A DNA stretch of 32,050 nucleotides from JAGXLC01 sp964461045 (GCA_964461045.1 CAYWSJ010000040.1:1-32050), one strand, 5' to 3'; positions 16,151 to 24,448 are shown, numbered from the stretch's first letter. A program made the numbers and translations. Notes: generated from the letters alone by a model not told the origin.

Positions 16151-16561
16151 TTATAAATACTTTTGGTATTCCTCCGGAACATCTACATATTTTTTATAGA
16201 GTTCCACATCTGGACCCAATCCTTCTACCTTTTTATCATGTAGTTTATAAGTGCACTTTTCACCGGCAATGCCTGAGAAAAGAATTTCGTATTCCTTGTT
16301 GTCTTCATCCACCATAAAAACCCTGACAAGATTTTTGTGTTCTTCTTTGTTCAATGTGGCATGGCAGATAGGACACTGGAAAATGTATTCTTCACCTTCT
16401 TTGATTTCAAAGGTGGGATGTTTCGTCGTAGTATAGTTACCCAGCTCCGGACTGAGAAAAACCAAACCCTTGTTGTTTGTTTTCGATTTGGCCGTAAACA
16501 CCAGGTTGTCGCCAACTCGTAGCTGGCCTTTACACATGGGGCAATAATAATCGTAATGCAT
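16151..16561 (-). CDS. Zinc-ribbon-like protein of unknown function in the hydrogenase operon
   Basis: 136 residues, family not recognised. Two CxxC knuckles stand about 53 residues apart, Cys7/Cys10 (YCPMC) and Cys63/Cys66 (QCPICH), the pattern of a zinc ribbon with a beta-rich insert. Cys103 and His108 further on could add metal ligands. No signal or membrane segment, so it is cytosolic. A strong Shine-Dalgarno GGGAGG (plus-strand 16566-16571) precedes the ATG, unusual among its neighbours. It sits between the maturation protease and the transporter, 57 bases after the former. Context suggests an accessory role in metal delivery or assembly of the [NiFe] enzyme, but this is inference. HypA-like metallochaperones also contain a zinc ribbon, yet the N-terminal MHE nickel motif of HypA is absent (it starts MHYD). 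Confidence 0.7.
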   Translation of the reverse strand: MHYDYYCPMCKGQLRVGDNLVFTAKSKTNNKGLVFLSPELGNYTTTKHPTFEIKEGEEYIFQCPICHATLNKEEHKNLVRVFMVDEDNKEYEILFSGIAGEKCTYKLHDKKVEGLGPDVELYKKYVDVPEEYQKYL

Positions 16562-16618
16562 AGGACCTCCCTTTTATAGTAAATATATTAATAAATTAAA
16601 TTAGATTCAACATAATAT

Positions 16619-17068
16619 TTAATTCAATCTGTTGATCTTATCTATTATTCTGTCCGCTGTTTCTTTAATCCCGCTTGTAAGGTTTTCACCAAAATGAATA
16701 TCCCGGGGCTGTATTCCCAGGATGTATGTTTTTTTATTAAATAATTCAGAAACTTTGTTTAGTGAGATATTGTGGGTGTTGGTAATGAAACCGTTAATTT
16801 TTTCTACTGGTAAAATATCCCAGTACCCGGGATTCTTATTAAAATCAACACAATCAATGAGTATGAGATATGTAGAATTGATCTGATTGATTTTACTGAT
16901 ATAATTTTCAATTGATACTTCTACAGTAAGTGATTTTTTATTTTGTGTTTCCTGAATGAGATTAGAAATGTAAACACCCACTCCGTCGTCTTGCTTTAAA
17001 ACGTTTCCAATGCCTACAAAAAGGACTTTTTTATCAGTTAATTCAGCTAATTTTGAATCATTATTCAT
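16619..17068 (-). CDS. [NiFe] hydrogenase maturation endopeptidase (HycI/HybD family)
   Basis: 149 residues, the normal size. It removes the C-terminal extension of the large subunit after nickel insertion. The family start GIGNVLKQDDGVG is at 19-31. The three nickel-sensing ligands of HybD (Glu16, Asp62, His93) correspond to Asp28, Asp72 (LIDCVD) and His99 (NTHNISL). GIQP (near 118-121) is typical of HycI-like proteases of group 4 enzymes. It follows the NuoI-like gene by 2 bases, inside the operon of its probable substrate, whose large subunit does carry a cleavable tail after the second CxxC. Cytosolic. Confidence 0.93.
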   Translation of the reverse strand: MNNDSKLAELTDKKVLFVGIGNVLKQDDGVGVYISNLIQETQNKKSLTVEVSIENYISKINQINSTYLILIDCVDFNKNPGYWDILPVEKINGFITNTHNISLNKVSELFNKKTYILGIQPRDIHFGENLTSGIKETADRIIDKINRLN

Positions 17069-17070
17069 GG

Positions 17071-17679
17071 TTATTTCATGTTTTTAAGCAAGAGTTCTCT
17101 CAAACAGTTTGGACATAGAACGTTGAACATATCTCTTCGTTTAAGGTCTTCTGTAACGTCTACATCCGTATCGTCGGCTGCCAGTTTTAATTTTTCATTT
17201 AAGATGTTAAGATTCATAATATTTGAATAAGCCTTCGGACCTAATTTTTTGTGCATGAACATGTAGTGTTCTTTGGTGGTGATAACAGCGCCGCAATTTT
17301 TGCAAAACAGCAATTCTTTCTCCTGGTATTCGATGCTTGTATTTCTGTCGAAGGTGGACATATCATAGATTTTATCCGATAGTTTAACACCTTTACCTGT
17401 AATACAGTGTTCTTCGCACTGCCCGCAGAAAATACATTTTCCGTAGTCCCTTGTAATAATTCTTATGCCTTTTTCCCGGTCGTCCTCATGAGTTATGGCG
17501 TAAGAAGGACAAACATTGGTGCATGTTTCACATCCTACGCAATTTTTATCGTCAACAACCGGCTTACCTCTGAATCCCTCGAAAGGAGTATGCCCTTTTT
17601 TAGGAAATTTGGTAGTATAAGCAGGGGTAAACAATGAAATGATTGCTTCCTTTAATTCTCTGAGCTTGGGTTGTTTCAT
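17071..17679 (-). CDS. NuoI/HycF-like two-cluster ferredoxin subunit of the membrane [NiFe] hydrogenase
   Basis: 202 residues. Two [4Fe-4S] motifs are visible: Cys47/50/53/57 (CVGCETCTNVCP) and Cys82/85/88/92 (CIFCGQCEEHC). The C-terminal part adds CKNCG (126/129) and CPNCLRE (189/192), a zinc-ribbon-like extension also known from HycF/HyfH-type subunits. It should dock on the NuoB/NuoD-like core and feed electrons towards the proximal cluster, as MbhN does in Pyrococcus Mbh. Unlike in the usual Mbh order, the gene is apart from the other hydrogenase core genes, after mrpG. Its ATG overlaps the mrpG stop (ATGA), with GGAGG 7 bases upstream. Confidence 0.9.
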   Translation of the reverse strand: MKQPKLRELKEAIISLFTPAYTTKFPKKGHTPFEGFRGKPVVDDKNCVGCETCTNVCPSYAITHEDDREKGIRIITRDYGKCIFCGQCEEHCITGKGVKLSDKIYDMSTFDRNTSIEYQEKELLFCKNCGAVITTKEHYMFMHKKLGPKAYSNIMNLNILNEKLKLAADDTDVDVTEDLKRRDMFNVLCPNCLRELLLKNMK

Positions 17680-18005
17680 TTTACTTCCTCCTTATAGTCG
17701 TCTTTTACACTTTTTTTACCAAGAGGTATTCCGAACAAATACGAACCCCTTACCAGGGCATGTGCAGCAACTGTTGCCACAAAGAATAAGATTGGGATGG
17801 CAATCAGGGCTTTCACACCAATATCGACAAAACCATATTTTACCAGAACACCTATGAGGATACTCCAGGTTCCCAACGTTACTGTTTTTGTTGCCGACTG
17901 AAGCCTGTTGTATACATCAGGTAAACGGATCAGTCCGATACAACCAAATAGGTTAAACAATACCCCGATAGCGATTAAAATTGTACTAGTTGCCATATTA
18001 TTCAT
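17676..18005 (-). CDS. mnhG: Mrp/Mnh Na+/H+ antiporter subunit G (MbhC-like)
   Basis: 109 residues with three membrane helices. The conserved core GLIRLPDVYNRLQSATKTVTLGTWSILIG is the hallmark of MnhG/MrpG. It is a small membrane subunit of the antiporter arm. The gene overlaps mrpF by 8 bases upstream and the NuoI-like gene by 4 bases downstream, indicating translational coupling. The C-terminal tail is basic and acidic (KKSVKDDYKEEVK). Confidence 0.93.
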   Translation of the reverse strand: MNNMATSTILIAIGVLFNLFGCIGLIRLPDVYNRLQSATKTVTLGTWSILIGVLVKYGFVDIGVKALIAIPILFFVATVAAHALVRGSYLFGIPLGKKSVKDDYKEEVK

Positions 18006-18261
18006 TTAATTTTTTACCACTAATGTATTTTGCCAGGGTAAGTGTTCCTATAAAACTAAGTATAACCCAGGCAATTCCAATATCAATTAAATAGGTTCTC
18101 TCTGTCACTACGGCCAGAATGGCACAAATTCCCACCACCAGAATTCCGAAGATATCAATGCCTACCATCCGGTCGGCAATGGACGGACCTCTGATGATTC
18201 TGTAAAGACAGAAAACACTTAAACCAATTTGTATGTACAATAAAATGTGTAGAATATCCAT
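17998..18261 (-). CDS. mnhF: Mrp/Mnh Na+/H+ antiporter subunit F (MbhB-like)
   Basis: 87 residues with three membrane helices. The MrpF core reads IRGPSIADRMVGIDIFG, containing the conserved RGPS and the DR pair, followed by YLIDIGIAWVILSFIGTL. The start shares one base with the mrpE stop (TAATG), and the end overlaps mrpG by 8 bases. It is part of the full Mrp set in this operon. Confidence 0.93.
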   Translation of the reverse strand: MDILHILLYIQIGLSVFCLYRIIRGPSIADRMVGIDIFGILVVGICAILAVVTERTYLIDIGIAWVILSFIGTLTLAKYISGKKLNE

Positions 18262-18749
18262 TATTCAAATATTTTTTTAATGTATTTTTCAAATCTGCCT
18301 GAAACTTTTTCGGTATAAACAGCCGGATCTTCTGAACTTACGTATATCCAGTGGACATATAAAACATCGTCTTTTACATCCACAGCTATGGTACCCGGCG
18401 TCATGGTTATTGAGTTAGCCAGCATGGTTTTGGCCACATTTGATTTAATGTCAATCTTAACTTTTACAATGCCTGGTTTTATAGGCATGGCTGGGTGTAA
18501 CACCCTGTAAGCTACGTCAAAGTTAGCTTTTATACATTCCCACAGGAAAATAAAGATGTAGATGAGCAACCATAAATATCTTTGAGGCTGCAGAAATTTA
18601 CCAATACCATGCACGAAATATTTTCCGAATAATAACGCAGTTACCAGGGCTGCTGCCACGCCAACAATTATGTTGGCAAGCGACAAACTGAACGTTATCA
18701 AGAGCCAGAAGACCAGTGTTATAATAAATAGAGCTACATATTTTTTCAT
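18261..18749 (-). CDS. mnhE: Mrp/Mnh Na+/H+ antiporter subunit E (MbhA-like)
   Basis: 162 residues with two or three N-terminal membrane helices (about 5-80). A cytosolic domain follows, with the signature NSITMTPGTIAVDV and YVHWIYV typical of MrpE. In cryo-EM structures of Mrp and Mbh this subunit packs at the antiporter end. One base separates it from mrpD. Confidence 0.93.
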   Translation of the reverse strand: MKKYVALFIITLVFWLLITFSLSLANIIVGVAAALVTALLFGKYFVHGIGKFLQPQRYLWLLIYIFIFLWECIKANFDVAYRVLHPAMPIKPGIVKVKIDIKSNVAKTMLANSITMTPGTIAVDVKDDVLYVHWIYVSSEDPAVYTEKVSGRFEKYIKKIFE

Positions 18750-18750
18750 A

Positions 18751-20283
18751 TCACATTCCTATTATTGACGATGAATATTCTGTTGTTCGCATAATGACAT
18801 CCACTGCCGGGGTAAGAACAACTTCTCTTACTCCGGGGATTGCCAATAAGCTTAATGCCAGGCATAATATTACCAATACAATCATAGAAAAACACATTGT
18901 AAAGGGTACCTCTTTTACTTTCCTGGTAAAAGTTTTTTTGTTGAAAAAAGCATACCTCTGAAATTTCATAAAAGAGGCCAGTGTAATAATGCTAACTAAA
19001 ACTGCAAGAATTGCCAGCAGATAAAATTGACCTTTAATAGCCGCAATAATTATTATTAATTTACTGAAAAATCCATTAAAAGGAGGAATACCTGAAATAG
19101 AAAGAGATGCGCCTAAAGAGGTTGAAGTGGTTACAGGCAGGTCTTTTGCGATTCCTCCCAGCATTTTTAAGTTTCTTGTTCCTGTAACATATTCAATTGC
19201 CCCTGCATTCAGGAATAACAATCCTTTAAAAACAGCATGATTGATCAGGTGAAACAAACCTCCTGCTATGGCAAGCGAAGCGATAGACAGGTTTCCTCCT
19301 TTGACCATAATGATCATACCCATTCCGACTCCAATAACGACATATCCCATCTGACTGATGCTGTGGTATGCCAAAAGGCGTTTCAGATCCCACTGACCAA
19401 TAGCCAGAAAGACACCAATTACCATTGACAGAGCGCCAATTACGGTAATTACAATGCTTATTTCGTAGCTAATCATGAATAAGTTGAAGAACAATCTTAA
19501 GATGGCATAAATACCAACAGCTTTGATCAAAACTCCTGAAAGCATGGCTGAAATAGGAGATGGAGCCGATGAGTGTGCATCGGGAAGCCAGGCATGGAAG
19601 GGTATCATGGCTGCTTTAAGACCAAAACCTGCAATCAATAATACCTGTGTGAACAGCAGAAAGAAATCCTGGTCTTTGCCTGACAGAATATTTGAAATAT
19701 CCGCCATATTCAGCGTTTGAGTTTTCCAGTAAAGCATCCCAATACTAAATAGAATAAATAATGAAGCCACTCCGCCTAATATCTGGTATTTAAAAGAAGC
19801 TTCTAATTCCTGTTTTTCTGTACCAAAGGCTACAAGTGCATAGGAAGCTATTACAGCTATTTCAAGGAAAACATATAGATTGAACATGTCACCTGTTAGA
19901 ATAACTCCATTCATTCCTGCGATCATCAGACTTAACAAAGCATAAAAATTATTTTCTGCTGTATATTTTTTTATATAAGAAATGGCATAAAAAGTAGCCA
20001 GAAAACCAATAAGGCTGGTAATTAGCAAAATAAAAACGCTTAATCCATCTAGTACGAGGTGTATTCCAATGGGCACATCATTAACTGGTTCCCATCCACC
20101 AACCGCATACACGATGGGTTCCTGTATGCCATTGAAAAGAATATAAACGCTTAGCAATGTAAGAAATAAAAGAACTAATGAAAGCAGTGCTTTTTCGAAA
20201 CCTTTTATTAACCTTCCGAAAATCGGGATCAAAAAGGCTGTAGCCAATGGTAGAATTACATATAAAGGTACAAGCGTACTCAT
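18751..20283 (-). CDS. mnhD: Mrp/Mnh Na+/H+ antiporter subunit D (MbhH/NuoN-like ion-translocating subunit)
   Basis: 510 residues, about 14 membrane helices, proton_antipo_M family. The residues needed for ion movement are present: Glu141 in FLEIAVIASYAL (TM5), Lys223 in GFGLKAAMIPFHAWLPD (TM7), Lys254 in VLIKAVGIYA (TM8), and the LKRLLAYHSISQMGY and HLINHAVFKGLLFL helices. It is the best candidate for the active ion channel of the complex. Start ATG at 20283, 3 bases after mrpC. The intact sequence is a useful template for what is missing in the gapped NuoL-like neighbour. Confidence 0.95.
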   Translation of the reverse strand: MSTLVPLYVILPLATAFLIPIFGRLIKGFEKALLSLVLLFLTLLSVYILFNGIQEPIVYAVGGWEPVNDVPIGIHLVLDGLSVFILLITSLIGFLATFYAISYIKKYTAENNFYALLSLMIAGMNGVILTGDMFNLYVFLEIAVIASYALVAFGTEKQELEASFKYQILGGVASLFILFSIGMLYWKTQTLNMADISNILSGKDQDFFLLFTQVLLIAGFGLKAAMIPFHAWLPDAHSSAPSPISAMLSGVLIKAVGIYAILRLFFNLFMISYEISIVITVIGALSMVIGVFLAIGQWDLKRLLAYHSISQMGYVVIGVGMGMIIMVKGGNLSIASLAIAGGLFHLINHAVFKGLLFLNAGAIEYVTGTRNLKMLGGIAKDLPVTTSTSLGASLSISGIPPFNGFFSKLIIIIAAIKGQFYLLAILAVLVSIITLASFMKFQRYAFFNKKTFTRKVKEVPFTMCFSMIVLVILCLALSLLAIPGVREVVLTPAVDVIMRTTEYSSSIIGM

Positions 20284-20286
20284 AAT

Positions 20287-20628
20287 TTATCCTTTTAAGT
20301 TTTTGATTTCTCGTATATCAAAAGTTCCGTATTTTTTATATAGCCTGATTGCTATAGCCAGTAACATTGCTGATGTGGCAAGTCCGATGACAATAGCTGT
20401 TAACACCATGGCCTGAGGTAAGGGATCTACAAAATTTACATTTTCCGGTAAATTTTTTGTTAGTATTGGCGCTTCACCGCCTTCAATATAGCCTATAAGC
20501 ACTAAGAAAAGGAAAACACTGAACTCCATAATTGTAAAACTAATAACAATCTTGATCAGGTTGCGTCGGGTCACAATTCCGTAAAGACCCACTAAAAACA
20601 GTAAGAAACACATTATGTATACAATCAT
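20287..20628 (-). CDS. mnhC: Mrp/Mnh Na+/H+ antiporter subunit C (MbhG/NuoK-like)
   Basis: 113 residues, three membrane helices. The DPLPQAMVLTAIVIGLATSAMLL stretch is diagnostic for MrpC/NuoK. The ATG overlaps the mrpB stop codon by 4 bases. NuoK-like subunits carry part of the central hydrophilic axis that links redox chemistry to the antiporter subunits. Confidence 0.94.
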   Translation of the reverse strand: MIVYIMCFLLFLVGLYGIVTRRNLIKIVISFTIMEFSVFLFLVLIGYIEGGEAPILTKNLPENVNFVDPLPQAMVLTAIVIGLATSAMLLAIAIRLYKKYGTFDIREIKNLKG

Positions 20629-21065
20629 CGTTCTTCTTCCTCTTCTTTAAAGATTACTAATGCTAAAAATATTGTAATGATAGCTGCTGCCACCTCAATT
20701 CCAATTAAGATATTATAAATGGGTATTAAACCGGCACTTATAAGTTCGCCAACCTCTCCTTTGGGTAAATAATTGTTAAAAAATACTTTAGTTCCAATGA
20801 AGAGACCGCCTATAGCCAGGATAAGAGTTAAGAGAATAGACAGACTTTCTGTGATGGACGAACCGGTTTCCTCTTTCTTGAGCCTGATTACTTCACTACC
20901 AAAAGCAAGAATTAACAGTATAAATGCTCCGGCCAGGATGATGCCTCCGGCAAACGCGCCGCCAGGGGTTAAATGCCCATGCACAACGATATATATTCCG
21001 TAAACGAAAATAATACCGCTCATTAACTGGGCTACTTTTTTTACTATAGGTGTTAGTCCTTCCAT
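20625..21065 (-). CDS. mnhB: Mrp/Mnh Na+/H+ antiporter subunit B (MbhF-like)
   Basis: 146 residues with four membrane helices. The conserved segment YIVVHGHLTPGGAFAGGIILAGA corresponds to the GHxxPGGGF motif of MrpB, with Ala replacing one Gly. It ends in an acidic tail (KEEEEER). It starts 4 bases after the MbhDE-like gene and overlaps mrpC by 4 bases. Confidence 0.94.
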   Translation of the reverse strand: MEGLTPIVKKVAQLMSGIIFVYGIYIVVHGHLTPGGAFAGGIILAGAFILLILAFGSEVIRLKKEETGSSITESLSILLTLILAIGGLFIGTKVFFNNYLPKGEVGELISAGLIPIYNILIGIEVAAAIITIFLALVIFKEEEEER

Positions 21066-21069
21066 ATTT

Positions 21070-21597
21070 TTATTTTTTTCCTTTTAGTCTGAGAACCGAT
21101 AAAATACCAAGCGCTGCTGTAAACAGGATTGTCGCCTCACCAAGTGTGTCGTATCCTCTGAAATCCCAGAGAACACCAGTAACAAGATTGGCTGCACCTG
21201 TTTTCTGTGCACCTTGTTCTACGTAAGTTTCTGACATTCTTAAAGCGTGCTCTCCAAATGTATCCAGTGGATTTATTGCCATGTAAAAGAAATAAATAAG
21301 GAAACCAATAAATATTAGTCCTGCAATAATGTTGATGGTTCCTTTGAATCCTGGTTTTTCTTTTATTTCTTTTCTGCTGCTGTCAAGCACCACAGCCACC
21401 ATGATAATTAACGTGATGGTTTCCACAACAATCTGTACAATAGCAAGATCCGGAGCTTTCAAATGAAGAAAACAAATGACAAGTCCGTAGCCCACGATTC
21501 CCTGCGCAATTACTGCTGATAAAAGATCGTTTGCATGCAGCGCGTAAATCGCACCGATAATCATGAAACCCAATATGACTGATAATAAGACTTCCAT
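21070..21597 (-). CDS. MrpA C-terminal-like subunit (MbhD and MbhE fused)
   Basis: 175 residues. The N-terminal half (about 1-85, DUF4040 type) has LHANDLLSAVIAQGIVGYG and FLHLKAPDLAIVQIVVETITLI, as in MbhD and the NuoJ-like part of MrpA. The C-terminal half (about 90-172) resembles MbhE, with NLVTGVLWDFRGYDTLGEATILFTAALGI. In Pyrococcus Mbh these are two proteins, and in Mrp antiporters they are the C-terminal end of MrpA. Here they form one chain split from the NuoL-like part, which is the previous gene (20 bases). Confidence 0.9.
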   Translation of the reverse strand: MEVLLSVILGFMIIGAIYALHANDLLSAVIAQGIVGYGLVICFLHLKAPDLAIVQIVVETITLIIMVAVVLDSSRKEIKEKPGFKGTINIIAGLIFIGFLIYFFYMAINPLDTFGEHALRMSETYVEQGAQKTGAANLVTGVLWDFRGYDTLGEATILFTAALGILSVLRLKGKK

Positions 21598-21617
21598 ATA
21601 TTTTATTTCTTATTTAA

Positions 21618-22309
21618 TTATATTAAACATAGAATAATGATTATGAATCCTGCAAAAAACCATATTGCATAGGTTGTTAGTACACCTGTATGCATTTTAC
21701 TGAAAATAAAATTCATTCCGTAGAAAAATTGCTTTAGCAGTGTATAGATATCGAACCATCTTTTTTCTGCCTTGCTATAAATTGATTTTAGAAATTTGAA
21801 TTCTCTGATTGTATTGTAAAATTCAGTAACGTTATATTCAGTTGAATCCCGGAACGATTCTCCACCAATGAAGGAATCTGCTGTCCGCATATTCTTGATG
21901 TTGCCAATGAGATAAATGATAAACCCAAGAATTATTGAAAACAAAATAAGTAATGATACTGTATTTGAGGGCCAGGCACCTACAAAATCGAACGCACCGG
22001 TATACGAATAGAATAGTTTTGGAACGACCCACGAAGTTGCAAAAATTCCAAAACCCAGGCAGATTAGAGCGAGAATAATTTTTGGGAACCACATCAGGAA
22101 ATTAACTTCTTTTATATTGTCAAATGCCTCACTTCTTCTTCCTAAGAAAATTCCTGAAATGAATTTGATAAAACTTGCCAGTGTAAGTGCCGAGCCCAGC
22201 ACTGCCAGAGCAAGCCATACTATCCAAAGTTGACTGGCAATTCCTGCGCCTGTATTTCCGAAGTCTATCAGGCCCTGGTATATCATCCATTTAGAAGCAA
22301 AACCATTTA
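21618..22309 (-). CDS. NuoL/MrpA-like antiporter subunit, C-terminal part (interrupted by assembly gap)
   Basis: About 229 residues after the gap. It begins within the conserved NGFASKW (the end of the PPFNGF motif of NuoL/MrpA/MrpD proteins) and continues through WIVWLALAVLGSALTLASFIKF, several more membrane helices and a long basic C-terminal segment (about 21700-21830 in nucleotides, KFLKSIYSKAEKRW), ending in a final membrane helix. The C-terminal layout is closer to HyfB/EchA-like hydrogenase subunits than to respiratory NuoL. Together with the part at 22410-23239 it is almost surely one gene. The apparent frame difference between the two parts only reflects the arbitrary length of the N run. 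Confidence 0.88.
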
Positions 22310-22409
22310 NNNNNNNNNNNNNNNNNNNNNNNNNNNNNNNNNNNNNNNNNNNNNNNNNNNNNNNNNNNNNNNNNNNNNNNNNNNNNNNNNNNNNNNNNNN
22401 NNNNNNNNN
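22310..22409. other. Assembly gap of 100 Ns
   Basis: A run of exactly 100 Ns, a common placeholder for unknown gap length. It falls inside the NuoL-like antiporter gene. In the paralogue MrpD the stretch matching the missing part (after RLFF to PPFNGF) is about 130 residues, so about 370 bases are probably missing. For one continuous reading frame the true length must equal 2 modulo 3. Confidence 0.95.
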
Positions 22410-23239
22410 GTAAGCCATTGGTTAAGTGTGAAAATGTCTACGCAGATTCTAACCAGGAAGTAAATTCCCAACAATTTATCTAATGAAGCAGGTAAATAAG
22501 CTGTTGAAGAGGCCGGGGCTTTCTTTGCAAAATCAGGAATCCAGGTATGGAAGGGAAATGCTCCTGCTTTCGTAAAACTTCCAACCAACAGCGTGATGAA
22601 TGCCCAAATTGCCAGCGAGGAATTTGTAGATATATTTAGCTCGCTCATGTTGAGGGTGCCGGTTATATGCCAGATAATCGCAATACCGATTATCATAATT
22701 CCATCGGAAGCTCCTATCATGATGAGGGTTTTCTTGGCCGCGGCTGAGCTTTCCTCATCATGGCCTTTGATTAGTTTGTATAGTGTGAACCCCAGGATAC
22801 CCCAGAAAAACAGGAAGAGAATGAGGTTATCGGAAAGAATGGCTCCAATAGAACATCCCAGGGTGATTAGGAAGAAAGGGAAGTAATTGTATATCTGCTT
22901 TTGTCGTTTTACATAAGCAACAGAATAGATTGAAATTAAGAACCCAAAAATTGCTGCAAAAAGTACAATGAGTTGGCTCAGACTGTCTAGGTGGAATGTA
23001 GCGTATTTTTCTATATCTGAACTTACCTGGTAAAGCAATGAGTTTTCAGCGAAGAAGGATTTCAGTGAAAGTTTTAGCGTAAGCGCCTCAGTCAGATAAA
23101 ACTGATAAGCAAAAAATAAGACTACAGCAGTTATGATAAGCGTTATTGATGCCTTAATCGCTTTCATTCTTTCCGGGAAAATGAAAAGAAAGATACCTGC
23201 TATAACTGGAAGAATAATTATGTAGTTTAAGACATCCAT
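22410..23239 (-). CDS. NuoL/MrpA-like antiporter subunit, N-terminal part (interrupted by assembly gap)
   Basis: 276 residues before the gap, about eight membrane helices. The second ion-channel protein of the complex besides MrpD. Lys224 (GSFTKAGAFPFHTWIPD, TM7) and Lys255 (LDKLLGIYFL, TM8) are conserved. The glutamate normally found in TM5 (FWE type) is replaced: FLFFWGILGFTLY has Gly147. LKRLL/HxxNH helices are lost in the gap, so their state is unknown. ATG at 23239, 3 bases after the large-subunit gene. Pyrococcus Mbh has a single antiporter-like subunit, so this complex has one more. Confidence 0.9.
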
Positions 23240-23242
23240 AAT

Positions 23243-24442
23243 TTATAGTTTATGTGTTTTTCTTATTTCTTCTGTTTTCTTTTGTGATAATTCCACCAAC
23301 TGGTTGCCATCGAACAATTTTTTCTGTGTTCCGTAATCATAGGCATACGCAAGTCTTTCTGTACAGCAATAACATGGGTCAACTGCCGCCAGTGAAATGG
23401 TTGCATCTGAGATGGTTTGCCCTACACATGCCTTTTTAAATGTGGCAATATTCACATAGCTTGGTGCGCGTATTTTGTGTCTTACAGGAGAATTGGTGCC
23501 ATCGGTTTTTACAAAGTGAAAAACTTCTCCCCGCGGTGCTTCTGCATGTCCGGTGCCTATTCCTTCGGGTATCTCTTTAACTTTTATTTGTATGTCACCC
23601 TCGGGTTCTTTTTCGAGACCATCAAGGCATTGCTCTATAATTTTTATTGATTCAAAATTTTCCAGCAGTCTGACCTCAGCTTTGGCAAAAACATCGCCTT
23701 CTTCGGCTGTTATCACTTTCCAGTCTACCATATCGTAGGCAGCATACGGATCATCTCTTCTGACATCTATTTCCCAGCCGGATGCCCTGGCTGTTGGCCC
23801 TACTGCTGCATAATCCATCACATCCTGTTTGGTAAGAATTCCAACGCCTTTTGTTCTTGCATGAATCACAGGATCATCCATTACAGCGCCGGTTAGCAGT
23901 TCGTTCTTTTTCTTGAGATCGCTCATGGCTTTTCTGATGAGCTTTATTTGCTCTGCATTTATGTCTCTTCTCACACCACCAATTCTGAACATGGCATAAC
24001 TATTACGGTTTCCGCTGATTATCTCGAATAAGTCAAGTATTGGTTCGCGATACTTCCAGGCCCACATCCAAACCGTGTTGTAACCCAGGAAATGTCCAGC
24101 CAGTCCAACCCACAGATAATGTGAATGCAGACGCTCCAGTTCACCTATTATGGAACGAATATATTTGGCCCTGTTGGTTGGTTCAACATCGGCTATTTCT
24201 TCCATGCAATTGGCAAAGGCAAATGGGTGAGAGGTAGAACAGATTCCGCATATTCTTTCAACCAGGAAAAAGACCTGGTCAAACGATTTGGATTCGCTCA
24301 ACTTTTCAATTCCACGGTGATTATAACCTGTTTCCCATTTGATATCCTTTACGGTTTCGCCTTCACAATAAAGTTTGAACAGTTCAGGTTCCTCCTGCAA
24401 AGGATGATAAGGGCCAACGGGTATGATTTTAGTTTTGGTCAT
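23243..24442 (-). CDS. Group 4 membrane [NiFe] hydrogenase, large catalytic subunit (NuoD/HycE/MbhL-like)
   Basis: 399 residues. All four nickel-iron ligands are present: Cys65 and Cys68 (ERICGICSTSH), Cys357 and Cys360 (DPCYCCTER). This separates it from NuoD and from Mbx/Mbs-type relatives that have lost them. After Arg363 there is a 36-residue tail, the type of C-terminal extension that a HycI-like protease removes after the Arg in E. coli HycE; a protease gene is in the same operon. The GYNHRGIEKL motif and the SHYLWVGLAGHFLGYNTVWMW region fit group 4 enzymes. It catalyses H2 formation or oxidation at the membrane-facing cytosolic arm. The exact HydDB subgroup cannot be assigned by eye. 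Confidence 0.95.
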   Translation of the reverse strand: MTKTKIIPVGPYHPLQEEPELFKLYCEGETVKDIKWETGYNHRGIEKLSESKSFDQVFFLVERICGICSTSHPFAFANCMEEIADVEPTNRAKYIRSIIGELERLHSHYLWVGLAGHFLGYNTVWMWAWKYREPILDLFEIISGNRNSYAMFRIGGVRRDINAEQIKLIRKAMSDLKKKNELLTGAVMDDPVIHARTKGVGILTKQDVMDYAAVGPTARASGWEIDVRRDDPYAAYDMVDWKVITAEEGDVFAKAEVRLLENFESIKIIEQCLDGLEKEPEGDIQIKVKEIPEGIGTGHAEAPRGEVFHFVKTDGTNSPVRHKIRAPSYVNIATFKKACVGQTISDATISLAAVDPCYCCTERLAYAYDYGTQKKLFDGNQLVELSQKKTEEIRKTHKL

Positions 24443-24448
24443 ACTTTG

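Noticed and set aside
22307..22418. Apparent start codon and overlapping coding ends across the N run, suggesting two genes or a frameshift
   Set aside because: The overlap comes only from translating Ns. The flanks are the two parts of one NuoL-like gene and the frame difference depends on the arbitrary gap length.
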